Positions 1 to 6,073 are shown, counted from the first letter of the stretch. The stretch is DNA of 12,590 bases from Candidatus Amesbacteria bacterium RBG_19FT_COMBO_48_16 (GCA_001775555.1 MEXE01000005.1:7196-19785); one strand, 5' to 3'. Notes: generated by a model not told the origin, from the letters alone. Numbers and translations are program-made.

Positions 1-2
1 CC

Positions 3-554
3 CCCCTCATCTCCGCCTCACCCCCGCCTACTTTAGCCCCCGACGACCCAGCCCTGTCTCCCGATCAAATTCTCTATGCTCTGCTCACCCCGTCACCGGG
101 TGGCGCTTCACCCCTACCCCTGCCCATCCCCACTCAACCGTTCTCAACAAACCCGCCCCAATCTCCTTTTGTCTCCCTCACCCAAAATCTAGTCTGGGCC
201 GCAGCTGGCTTTCTGGCAATCACACTTTTCACCCAGGCGTACCTGGTCTTTATCAGAATCAAACGCCCTTCTTCCGCGCCACCCCGCACCCCCGAACCTC
301 ACCCTGCCCCCGCCCTACCTCCATCAACAGCTATCGACGACTTCTACCAAGTCCGCTCCCAAATCCCTCTTACTCCCGCCTCAACCTGGCTTCTTCTCAC
401 CGATCTTAACCACCGCTTTATCTATGGTTTATATTCCTCAAACCTGCCCGTCTCCCCCGGAGCTTACCACTTGACCGGTAATCTGGATACCAGTGCCGGT
501 CAACCCTTTATCCGTATCCGAACTCTTTCTCAAATTACATCACCTCGGCCTTAA
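3..554 (+). CDS. C-terminal part of a single-pass membrane protein of unknown function (5' end outside window)
   Basis: An open frame enters from the left edge and ends at TAA 552-554, giving 183 visible residues without a start. I do not recognise the family. Visible residues 1-60 are rich in Pro, Ser and Thr, like an extracytoplasmic linker. Residues 63-85 form a clear transmembrane helix (LVWAAAGFLAITLFTQAYLV). A second Pro/Ala-rich linker (88-110) follows, then a compact C-terminal domain (about 112-183) starting IDDFYQVRSQ. A basic IRIKR directly after the helix suggests a cytoplasmic C-terminal domain by the positive-inside rule. The frame is convergent with dnaX and overlaps its 3' end by 20 bp. 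It is supported by unbroken coding over 550 nt and a plausible membrane-protein layout. Function unknown. Confidence 0.72.
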   Translation, partial: PLISASPPPTLAPDDPALSPDQILYALLTPSPGGASPLPLPIPTQPFSTNPPQSPFVSLTQNLVWAAAGFLAITLFTQAYLVFIRIKRPSSAPPRTPEPHPAPALPPSTAIDDFYQVRSQIPLTPASTWLLLTDLNHRFIYGLYSSNLPVSPGAYHLTGNLDTSAGQPFIRIRTLSQITSPRP

Positions 555-2058
555 AAATCTCTGCCGCCGCTTTGACTATATCCTCCCCCACCTCATCCGC
601 CGTCAGCTCCTCCCTGGCCGCCGGACGCTTTTGCCCCAGCTGCAGATACAGCCTCACCGGACCTATTCCCAGGACTTCTCCTACCGCCGCTTCCACAATT
701 GTTCTGCATTTTTCTGAACCCAATTTGTCCAGATGAAATTTATAAAAAACTTCCAGCTCCAGCTTTTCGCCGTCAAAATCCCGCGGTCTGGTAGACCGCA
801 GCAGTGCCTCGACCGAATGATTCTTTGGTTTGACTGATTTCATAATATCCACCCACTTGGCCTCCACATCCGCCAGGCTGTATTTTCCCGCGGTCGCTCT
901 CCTTTTTACCGGCTTAGGATTATTCTCAGCCTCCCGGCGCGCAAATTTTTCACCTGCTTCAGGTTTATTAGGCAGGTCCTGGTTTCGCTCTGCGGAAGAA
1001 TTCGGAGTGTCTCCGGCCTCACCGGAATTTTCCATCACCAGTACTTCCAGCGGCAGTTGCGGGACCGCAGTCATTTTCAACTGTTCATATACCTTCTCCA
1101 GCTTCCCGATCATCTCCAGTTCAAAACTGTCACGTACTGCAGACTCAGAAACTGCTACCTTCGCCAGCAATTGCTCCCGTAAATGCTCAACGCATCTTTC
1201 CACAAACTGGCGTAAATTAACTCCCTGCTCCGCCAGCGAATTCACAAAATCCAACCCCCCACGTAAATCCTTATCCCGCACTAACTGTAGAAACTTTTCC
1301 GGACTTGCCGCCTCCAGTACTCCCAGAGTCTTATTAACCGATTGGACAGTCACTTCCTCACCGGCCAGCCACACTTGTTCCAGTATTTTGATGGCATCCC
1401 GAAAACTTCCCCGGCTAGCCCGGGCAACCTCTGCCAGGGCCGCTCTGTCCCCTTTAATCTTCTCACCTGCAATCACCCTCTCCAGCTTGGACACAATTTC
1501 CGAAATTGACGGCCTCTTAAACTGCACTCTGGTACACCGCGATACTATTGTCTCCGGCAGTTTTTCCGGTTCCGTCGTACACAGCACAAACAGGGTTTTT
1601 TCCGGCGGTTCCTCCAAGGTTTTCAATAATGCATTGGCCGCTTCAGTTGTTAACATATGTACTTCATCAATGATGTAAACTTTATAATCGGCTTTCATCG
1701 GAGCCAGCCTGATTCTCTCCCTCAACTCCCGAATCTCATCTATCCCGCGGTTGGATGCGGCATCGATCTCCGCTACATCCACCGCCGAACCACCGGTAAT
1801 AGCTTGGCACATTTCACACTCATTGCAGGGTTCATTCTTCTCCTTGCCCCGCGAAGCCTCGGCGAAGTGGGGACAATTTACCACTTTCGCCAAAATCCTG
1901 GCGGCACTCGTCTTACCGATCCCCCTCGGACCCGAAAACAACCACGCATGCGGCAATTTATCCTTCCCGCCCGAAAGGATATTCGTCAGCATCTCTCTGG
2001 CGCTAACCAAATCCAGCTCTGCCACTTTTTGCGGCCGGTATTTCAAATACAGTGTCAT
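535..2058 (-). CDS. dnaX: DNA polymerase III subunit gamma/tau (clamp-loader ATPase)
   Basis: The AAA+ ATPase of the replicative clamp loader, which opens the beta clamp and couples polymerase cores at the fork; 507 aa. It begins MTLYLKYRPQKVAEL, typical of the family. Walker A is GPRGIGKT (43-50), Walker B VYIIDEVH (127-134), and the SRC motif with its arginine finger is at 173-175. The zinc module uses C62, C78, C81 and C84; C62 is 15 residues from C78 where about 8 is usual, because of a short repeat-derived insert. Residues about 180-335 hold the lid and collar domains. A charged linker and a C-terminal tau-like region (about 385-500) follow, so the full tau form is encoded. The start ATG lies 11 nt behind a TATAAA box. 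The 3' end overlaps a convergent gene by 20 bp. Confidence 0.96.
   Translation of the reverse strand: MTLYLKYRPQKVAELDLVSAREMLTNILSGGKDKLPHAWLFSGPRGIGKTSAARILAKVVNCPHFAEASRGKEKNEPCNECEMCQAITGGSAVDVAEIDAASNRGIDEIRELRERIRLAPMKADYKVYIIDEVHMLTTEAANALLKTLEEPPEKTLFVLCTTEPEKLPETIVSRCTRVQFKRPSISEIVSKLERVIAGEKIKGDRAALAEVARASRGSFRDAIKILEQVWLAGEEVTVQSVNKTLGVLEAASPEKFLQLVRDKDLRGGLDFVNSLAEQGVNLRQFVERCVEHLREQLLAKVAVSESAVRDSFELEMIGKLEKVYEQLKMTAVPQLPLEVLVMENSGEAGDTPNSSAERNQDLPNKPEAGEKFARREAENNPKPVKRRATAGKYSLADVEAKWVDIMKSVKPKNHSVEALLRSTRPRDFDGEKLELEVFYKFHLDKLGSEKCRTIVEAAVGEVLGIGPVRLYLQLGQKRPAAREELTADEVGEDIVKAAAEIFKAEVM
1847..1872. repeat. 26-bp hairpin-capable element inserted in the dnaX zinc module
   Basis: The outer arms CCCCGC and GTGGGG pair with one G-T wobble. 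An inner GCC/GGC stem is separated from them by a symmetrical GAA/GAA internal loop, and the direct repeat CGAAG occurs twice. On the minus strand the element encodes residues 63-72 (PHFAEASRGK), between zinc cysteines C62 and C78, and accounts for the extra length of that spacer. From memory, similar GCTTCGCCGAGG-type words with peptides like RSLGEVG recur in Patescibacteria assemblies. That recollection is unverified. Confidence 0.5.
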
Positions 2059-2069
2059 AAGCCATATTC

Positions 2070-2099
2070 TTTATAGTCCCAACCGTCAGCAATAATCAA
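2070..2099 (-). promoter_or_regulatory. Putative dnaX promoter
   Basis: On the minus strand, TTGATT (2094-2099) is followed after 18 nt by TATAAA (2070-2075). The dnaX ATG (2058-2056) comes 11 nt later, so the leader would be only about 4-5 nt. The box lies in the short gap after ybeY, so dnaX is probably transcribed separately. Confidence 0.55.
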
Positions 2100-2121
2100 C
2101 TGTATACCAATACTATTCAAA

Positions 2122-2138
2122 GACGGGTAATTCCCGCC
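2122..2138 (-). terminator. Weak hairpin at the end of ybeY
   Basis: The minus strand reads GGCGGG-AATTA-CCCGTC, a 6-bp stem with one G-T pair and a 5-nt loop, followed by only three consecutive T residues. It overlaps the ybeY stop codon and precedes the dnaX promoter. It could be a weak intrinsic terminator or an mRNA 3'-end stabiliser; the poor T-tract keeps confidence low. Confidence 0.3.
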
Positions 2139-2515
2139 TAACTGTGATGTATCCCCAGCAAATGCCGGCAGCCGTGCTCCACCAAAAACGTAATTTCTTC
2201 ATTTACACTCCACTTACTGATCTGTGCTTGTCTTGCGGCAACCGGATAACACACCACGATATCCCCCAAACGCACCACTCCGTCAGGATAAAGTTTATCA
2301 AAATCCAGCGGGAAAGATAATACATCCGTCGTTCCTTTAGTCTGCATGTACCTCCCGTGCAGCCGTTTCATTTTCTTCTCTCCCACCACTGACACCACCA
2401 CTTCTGCTGGTTCTTTCACCCCATTATCTGAAAGCACCCTCTCCACCATACTCCGGACAATCCGCCGGTCAAATTTATACCCCGAATCAGCCAAAATACG
2501 AACTTTTACGGCCAT
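2138..2515 (-). CDS. ybeY: Endoribonuclease YbeY (16S rRNA maturation)
   Basis: A single-strand metallo-endoribonuclease needed for 16S rRNA 3'-end processing and ribosome quality control; 125 aa. The zinc signature H-x3-H-x5-H appears as EHGCRHLLGIHHS at the extreme C-terminus. The usual Asp before the last His (GYDH) is His here (GIHH). The conserved TTDVLSFPLDF segment is at 62-72 and LGDIVVC follows. The protein ends one residue after the third zinc His, about 25-30 residues shorter than the E. coli enzyme. No reading frame downstream restores a YbeY-like tail, so this looks like a lineage-short form. It starts with ATG 23 nt after yqeY. A GGAG lies about 10 nt upstream, supplied by the edge of the heptanucleotide repeat. 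Confidence 0.9.
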   Translation of the reverse strand: MAVKVRILADSGYKFDRRIVRSMVERVLSDNGVKEPAEVVVSVVGEKKMKRLHGRYMQTKGTTDVLSFPLDFDKLYPDGVVRLGDIVVCYPVAARQAQISKWSVNEEITFLVEHGCRHLLGIHHS

Positions 2516-2522
2516 AGCAATA

Positions 2523-2572
2523 AACTCCGAACTTCAAACTATGAACTACGAACTATTAACTCTCTAACTATC
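2523..2572. repeat. Heptanucleotide tandem repeat, family AACTNNN (NNNAGTT on minus strand)
   Basis: Reading the + strand, AACT recurs every 7 nt from 2523: units AACTCCG, AACTTCA, AACTATG, AACTACG, AACTATT, AACTCTC, then after one extra T, AACTATC. The last three positions of each unit vary. The block fills the yqeY-ybeY junction, encodes about the last nine residues of YqeY plus its stop codon, and reaches into the ybeY leader. Confidence 0.75.
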
Positions 2573-2982
2573 CTGGCTACTTCCGCTCCTTCCGCCCTGC
2601 CTTTAAACTGCGGCGAAATCACTTTCATGGCCGCGCCGAAATCCCCAAAACTATTCGCAAGTAAAATCTTCTCTATCTCCATTTCCAACTCCCTCTCACC
2701 CAACTGCTGCGGAAGATACGCTTGCAGTATCTCCATCTCCTGTCTTTCCGTCTCTGCCTGCTCCGGCCTGCCTCCGGCCGTATATGCCTGTATCGCCTCT
2801 TTCCTCTTTTTTACCTCCTTCTGCACCACCCCCACTACATCTTCTTCCGTCAGTTCCCTCTGCAGGTCAATCTGCTTATAGTTCATTTCCGAAATTAACA
2901 TCCGCAAGACCGACACCCGCAAGGCCTCGCCGGCTTTCATCGCCGTTATCAGATCGCTTTTTACCCGGTTATTTAATGCCAT
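2539..2982 (-). CDS. yqeY: GatB/YqeY domain protein
   Basis: A YqeY family protein (147 aa), homologous to the C-terminal helical domain of the GatB amidotransferase subunit. In the family this domain is thought to bind tRNA; the cellular role of the stand-alone form is unclear. Supporting segments are MALNNRVKSDLITAMKAGEA and LRVSVLRMLISEMNYKQID, the EVKKRKEAIQAYTAGGR motif (55-71), LPQQL (about 90-94) and the K-VISPQFKGRAEGAEVARIV tail. It starts 3 nt after the rpsU stop. An AGGAGG inside the rpsU 3' end lies 12 nt upstream of the ATG, a long but possible Shine-Dalgarno spacing. The last residues (VRELIVRSS) and the TAG stop are read from the 7-nt repeat array. Confidence 0.93.
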   Translation of the reverse strand: MALNNRVKSDLITAMKAGEALRVSVLRMLISEMNYKQIDLQRELTEEDVVGVVQKEVKKRKEAIQAYTAGGRPEQAETERQEMEILQAYLPQQLGERELEMEIEKILLANSFGDFGAAMKVISPQFKGRAEGAEVARIVRELIVRSS

Positions 2983-2985
2983 AAA

Positions 2986-3174
2986 CTAATAAATCCTCCT
3001 TCTGCGGGTCTTGCGTCTTTCCTTTATCCGCTCCTGCTTAATTACAGACGGCTTTTTGTAATACTCCCGCTTCTTAAGCTCAATCAAAACTTCGTCGGCC
3101 AGAATTTTTTTTCGGAAATCTGATATTAGTTTATCATCGGATTGACCGGGTTTTTTACGTACCACTGTCGGCAC
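2986..3174 (-). CDS. rpsU: 30S ribosomal protein bS21
   Basis: A small, very basic ribosomal protein of the 30S platform near the anti-Shine-Dalgarno region; 62 aa. It has the family layout: VVRKKPGQSDDKLISDFRKK, then EVLIELKKREYYKKPS, and an Arg/Lys-rich tail (RRKTRRRRIY). The start is GTG at 3172-3174, preceded by GAGG with a 4-nt spacer formed by the end of the HIT gene, which stops 6 nt upstream. The order HIT-rpsU-yqeY-ybeY with gaps of 6, 3 and 23 nt indicates one operon linking S21 to YbeY-dependent 16S rRNA processing. Confidence 0.93.
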   Translation of the reverse strand: MPTVVRKKPGQSDDKLISDFRKKILADEVLIELKKREYYKKPSVIKQERIKERRKTRRRRIY

Positions 3175-3180
3175 TTTTCC

Positions 3181-3582
3181 TCACCCCTCCCCTCTTATTT
3201 TGGTTGCTAATTCATTTAATTGGCTCTCATCCGCCTTCTTACCCAAACGTACCAATCCTCCCTCGCCTTCCGCAACTCTCACTGGGTAAAGCTTCACATG
3301 CGCATGACCGACGCCCAGTCCTTCCATCACCAAGCTGGACCGGGCTATCCCCAAAGCTTTATTCAGCTTCGTGGCAACTGCCGCTGCCGCCAGAAACAAA
3401 CCGGTTAGTTGCCCCTCGGGTAATCCCAGCACATACGAATCCAGGTGATCTTTTGTCGCCACGACCACCTGCCCCGTTCTCACCGGATAAATATCCAAAA
3501 AGGCCAGATGATTTTCATCCTCCCAAACGCGATGGGCGGGCAGCTCCCTAGCCACTATTTTGCAAAATACACAATCTTCCAT
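3181..3582 (-). CDS. HIT-family nucleotide hydrolase/transferase
   Basis: A 133-aa histidine-triad protein. Family members hydrolyse or transfer nucleotidyl groups from substrates such as Ap4A and AMP-lysine. The N-terminal CVFCKI (C4, C7) plus H46 in KDH and H93 are consistent with the structural zinc site of many HIT proteins. LDIYPVRTGQVVVATKDH is the conserved strand-loop. The triad region is GVGHAHVKLYP: H93 and H95 (by alignment the nucleophile, the middle His) are present, but the third position is Lys97 instead of His. It is the first gene of the rpsU-yqeY-ybeY operon, with its own promoter 6 nt before the ATG. Substrate unknown. Confidence 0.9.
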   Translation of the reverse strand: MEDCVFCKIVARELPAHRVWEDENHLAFLDIYPVRTGQVVVATKDHLDSYVLGLPEGQLTGLFLAAAAVATKLNKALGIARSSLVMEGLGVGHAHVKLYPVRVAEGEGGLVRLGKKADESQLNELATKIRGEG

Positions 3583-3588
3583 CCCGCC

Positions 3589-3618
3589 ATTATACCCAAA
3601 CCCCGCTATTTATCTCAA
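3589..3618 (-). promoter_or_regulatory. Promoter of the HIT-rpsU-yqeY-ybeY operon
   Basis: On the minus strand, TTGAGA (3613-3618) is followed after 18 nt by a perfect TATAAT (3589-3594). The HIT start ATG (3582-3580) is 6 nt after the box, so the predicted start of transcription falls on or next to the A of the start codon. This predicts a leaderless mRNA. Confidence 0.7.
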
Positions 3619-3635
3619 GTCAAAAATATACCTGT

Positions 3636-3887
3636 TTATAGCCCTTCTGCTTCTGATTTAAGTTGCCCGAAGTCTGCCTCAATCTCCGCCTCGCCCAATC
3701 CCTCGACTTCCTCCATCAATTTCTTCGACTCCCCTGATACTTCTACCGGCCTCACATCTTCAGCCCTTACCACTGCCGGTGTCTGTTTCTGTTCTACTTT
3801 TCCTGAAACAATAATCAACGCTATCGCCGCCAACACAGCAGCCAGTACTGCGTACAAAAATTGGTCTGATTTTCGGTCTTGGTTCAT
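3636..3887 (-). CDS. Small one-TM membrane protein of unknown function
   Basis: An 83-aa protein of a family I do not recognise. The cytoplasmic N-terminus (MNQDRKSDQ) leads into one transmembrane helix (about 11-30, LYAVLAAVLAAIALIIVSG). An acidic outer segment rich in Glu follows, probably helical (about 50-83). Its ATG overlaps the stop of the preceding secreted-protein gene in an ATGA, implying translational coupling and a shared role at the cell surface. It ends just upstream of the HIT promoter. Confidence 0.75.
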   Translation of the reverse strand: MNQDRKSDQFLYAVLAAVLAAIALIIVSGKVEQKQTPAVVRAEDVRPVEVSGESKKLMEEVEGLGEAEIEADFGQLKSEAEGL

Positions 3888-4510
3888 ATATTTTCTCCCA
3901 AAACTTGCGCCAAGGCCACAATTGCCGCCGTTACCGCCTGCCGGGCTTCCTTGACTTTAGTCCGCACCCCCTTAAGTTGCACTTCCAACCCGGCAATCGA
4001 ATTCTTCACCTCCGTCTTCAAAACCGCCGACTCGGTACTGGCCAAGGTCACTGTACACGGCCTGACTGCCTGCTCATCCACTGCTGTTTTGGCGTCTGTA
4101 ATTGCTTTCCGCGCCGCGGCAATCTTTTCCTCTGCTCCGACCACATTCTCGCCGGCATCACGGGCTTTCTGCATTCGCGCTTCCACCCGATCCAAAATCC
4201 TGGACAAATTCTCCAAATACCTCTTCATGTTGTTAGTCAGCCGGGTATTGGTATCACACATCCGGTTCCCTATCCGCTCCACTAGGGTTTTTTTGCGGAC
4301 ATCTTTTATCTGCCCCATTTTCATCCGCAGTTCTTCCTTCTGCCTGGCCCGCAGCTCCAGTAGCTGTGTCCGCATGTCTTTTATAGTAGCTTTTATCGTC
4401 GGCCGCCAGGTATTCGGCTTCTGGTAATCTATGTCCTCCTGGGCCCGGGCAACACTTCCCGTCACCACTGCCGCCAGCACCATCCCTAAAACCAGTCCTC
4501 TTTTTCCCAT
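3884..4510 (-). CDS. Secreted helical/coiled-coil protein of unknown function
   Basis: 208 aa from ATG 4510-4508. The longer frame upstream runs into the tgt coding region, has no signal peptide in its extra part, and is rejected. From the chosen start the protein opens with a textbook signal peptide (MGKRG, then LVLGMVLAAVVTGSV) and a likely signal peptidase I site after VARA. The mature part is almost wholly charged helix with heptad-like patterns (about 55-130 and 150-205) and two cysteines, in RMCDTN and RPCTVT, which could form a disulfide. The gene overlaps the downstream TM-protein gene by 4 nt. Family not recognised; a cell-envelope structural or adhesive role is only a guess. Confidence 0.8.
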   Translation of the reverse strand: MGKRGLVLGMVLAAVVTGSVARAQEDIDYQKPNTWRPTIKATIKDMRTQLLELRARQKEELRMKMGQIKDVRKKTLVERIGNRMCDTNTRLTNNMKRYLENLSRILDRVEARMQKARDAGENVVGAEEKIAAARKAITDAKTAVDEQAVRPCTVTLASTESAVLKTEVKNSIAGLEVQLKGVRTKVKEARQAVTAAIVALAQVLGENI

Positions 4511-4516
4511 CACTCT

Positions 4517-4548
4517 AAAGTACACCACATCTTCCGCTGGTGTGTCAA
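4517..4548 (-). promoter_or_regulatory. Promoter of the secreted-protein gene, overlapping the tgt promoter
   Basis: On the minus strand a perfect TTGACA (4543-4548) precedes TGTACT (4519-4524, 18-nt spacer) or the shifted TACTTT (4517-4522, 20-nt spacer). The ATG at 4510 is 8 or 6 nt beyond the box, again predicting no leader. The -35 lies 6 nt from the tgt -10 box on the other strand, so the two polymerase footprints must collide. Confidence 0.6.
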
Positions 4549-4554
4549 TGCTCT

Positions 4555-4560
4555 TATAAT
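4555..4560 (+). promoter_or_regulatory. tgt -10 box, start codon 7 nt downstream
   Basis: A perfect TATAAT with ttctcct before ATG 4568. There is no purine-rich ribosome binding site in between, so a leaderless tgt transcript is predicted. No convincing -35 hexamer is visible at 16-18 nt. Confidence 0.6.
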
Positions 4561-4567
4561 TTCTCCT

Positions 4568-5815
4568 ATGTTTAAATTCACTGTCACCGGCAAACTCCCT
4601 GGTTTCGGGCGTACCGGTACGTTCAGCGTACCCCACGGTACCGTCACCACTCCGGTATTCATGCCCGTTGGAACTGCCGCATCCGTCAAAGCCCTCGACC
4701 ATCAGGACTTAGAATCTGTCGGCGCTCAAATTATCCTCGCCAATGCATATCACCTCTACCTGCGCCCCGGATCGATTGCCGTCAAAAATTTAGGCGGTAT
4801 TCACAAATTTATGCACTGGCCCCACCCCATTCTTACCGACTCCGGCGGTTTCCAGATCCAGTCGCTGGGACGGCCAAAGGCCGGTCTTTGCAAAATTACC
4901 GATCAAGGGGCCGAATTCCGCTCCCATCACGACGGATCGTCCCACCTGCTCACGCCGGAAGCCGCCACCGCTATCCAAATTGAAATCGGCGCGGATATCA
5001 TTATGGCTTTCGACCACAGCGTCCCCGCCGACGCCGACTACAAAACTGCCAAAGAAGCCACAGACAGAACTCACCGCTGGCTCACCAGGTGCATCAATAC
5101 CTGGAAAAGAAACGCCAAAGCAGACGGCGAAGTTCCGGACCAGCTTACGCAACCCGCCCCAAATAAAACAACGGGAAAAAATAAGACTTCAAAGGCGGGT
5201 GAGTATGCAGGTAAAGCTATGACAGGAAACGACCGGAAATTCTCAAACGAAAGCGATTACCGGTGGTCAGGGAACGAGCCGTCTGCGCGACAGGCCCTTT
5301 TTGGCATCATCCAGGGAGGCAACTTTGCCGACCTGCGCCGCGCATCAGCCGAATTCGTCATCTCCCAAAACCTGCCCGGAATCGCCATCGGCGGAGCATC
5401 CGTCGGCACAGATCCTGCCCAAACGTCCGAAAATATCCACTTCATCCGGGACCTCTTACCCACCAACATCCCCCTTTACGCCATGGGTGTAGGAGTCCGG
5501 CCCAGCGACGCTATCGAGGCCATAAAAGCCGGGGCGGACATGTTTGACTGCGTGGCTCCGACGAGGCTGGCCCGCTGCGGCCAGCTATATAACCGGGAAT
5601 CAAAGTCGGAATACATCGACATCGGCCGGACCAAGTTTAAGTTGGACCCAAGTCCGGTCGACCTCTCTTGCGACTGCTCAACCTGCAGCCAATACACTCG
5701 GGCGTATCTCCACCACCTTTTCAAATCCCGCGAACTTCTTTACTACCGCCTGGCCACCATCCACAACCTGCGCACCATGATCAGAACCGTTGCAAATTTT
5801 CGGACTAGTCGATAA
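4568..5815 (+). CDS. tgt: tRNA-guanine transglycosylase
   Basis: Exchanges guanine-34 of GUN-anticodon tRNAs for a 7-deazaguanine base in queuosine formation; 415 aa, about 40 longer than usual. TDSGGFQ at 90-96 carries the general base D91. MFDCVAPTR at 325-333 carries the nucleophile D327. FGIIQGG (245-251) holds substrate Gln Q249. The zinc site is C368, C370, C373 and H399. Family positions that line the base pocket differ: AFDHSVP replaces the usual AFDECTP, and GGASVGT replaces GGLAVGE. Residues about 187-240 are an insertion not found in typical Tgt (Asn/Lys/Ser-rich), and its DNA has a reversed G/C skew. No other queuosine gene is in the window, so salvage of a precursor is plausible. 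Confidence 0.95.
   Translation: MFKFTVTGKLPGFGRTGTFSVPHGTVTTPVFMPVGTAASVKALDHQDLESVGAQIILANAYHLYLRPGSIAVKNLGGIHKFMHWPHPILTDSGGFQIQSLGRPKAGLCKITDQGAEFRSHHDGSSHLLTPEAATAIQIEIGADIIMAFDHSVPADADYKTAKEATDRTHRWLTRCINTWKRNAKADGEVPDQLTQPAPNKTTGKNKTSKAGEYAGKAMTGNDRKFSNESDYRWSGNEPSARQALFGIIQGGNFADLRRASAEFVISQNLPGIAIGGASVGTDPAQTSENIHFIRDLLPTNIPLYAMGVGVRPSDAIEAIKAGADMFDCVAPTRLARCGQLYNRESKSEYIDIGRTKFKLDPSPVDLSCDCSTCSQYTRAYLHHLFKSRELLYYRLATIHNLRTMIRTVANFRTSR
5162..5281 (+). other. In-frame low-complexity insertion within tgt with reversed base skew
   Basis: Encodes residues about 199-238, Lys/Asn/Thr/Ser/Gly-rich with no recognisable fold, just before the conserved QALFGIIQGG strand. By hand count, 5161-5280 has 33 G and 21 C, while the + strand elsewhere, including the rest of tgt, has C in clear excess (for example 20 C and 11 G in 4681-4740). 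Confidence 0.6.
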
Positions 5816-6023
5816 TATTCACCCATGGGCAATCCAAGCCTCTCTTGAACAAGCTGTCAGTGAGCAAGCCCTTTCACTGAACTTGCCGCCCAAAATCCCG
5901 CTTGCCACCCTCCTCGCAACTAAACAACCGGATCTTATTGCTACTCACGGATTACCCCAAGAACAAGCCGCCGCTATCGCCCGCCTGGCCCAATTTGGTC
6001 TCGACCGCCTCGCCGCCGAATAA
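5790..6023 (+). CDS. Small hypothetical protein overlapping the tgt end
   Basis: A 77-aa, Ala/Leu/Gln-rich soluble protein of a family I do not recognise (QIFGLVDNIHPWAIQASLEQ...). A TGA at 5778-5780 closes the frame upstream and there is no in-frame ATG, so the only sensible start is TTG 5790-5792. It lies inside the last 26 nt of tgt, implying translational coupling. Residues 12-40 and 55-75 are likely amphipathic helices. The tail GLPQEQAAAIARLAQFGLDRLAA resembles a small helical binding module, but no function can be given. Confidence 0.55.
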   Translation: MQIFGLVDNIHPWAIQASLEQAVSEQALSLNLPPKIPLATLLATKQPDLIATHGLPQEQAAAIARLAQFGLDRLAAE

Positions 6024-6073
6024 GCCCTCCCTGACAACCCGGCGACGCCTGCCTATTCATTTGACCAAACACC

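Noticed and set aside
1085..1115. Possible programmed frameshift in dnaX to make gamma, at an A-run near AAA-AGG before the C-terminal region (minus strand, around codons for KPVKRRA)
   Set aside because: The A-rich run lies in the KPVKRR coding stretch (near 900-920). It has only five A, not the A-AAA-AAG or nine-A run used elsewhere, and the -1 frame stays open for a long way, so no short gamma product would result.
830..1678. Long + strand open frame opposite dnaX
   Set aside because: Ser/Thr/Pro-rich shadow of the dnaX codons on the other strand; no promoter or motif. The same applies to the long + frames at 6748-7383 and 10402-11181.
2059..2137. Hidden YbeY C-terminus after a frameshift
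   Set aside because: Frame reading of this stretch gives QLGGNYPSLNSIGIQLIIADG, unlike any YbeY tail, and the region holds the dnaX promoter.
4511..4702. Upstream extension of the secreted protein by 64 codons
   Set aside because: It would be antisense to the tgt start and bury the signal peptide. The promoter and the signal peptide both support ATG 4510.
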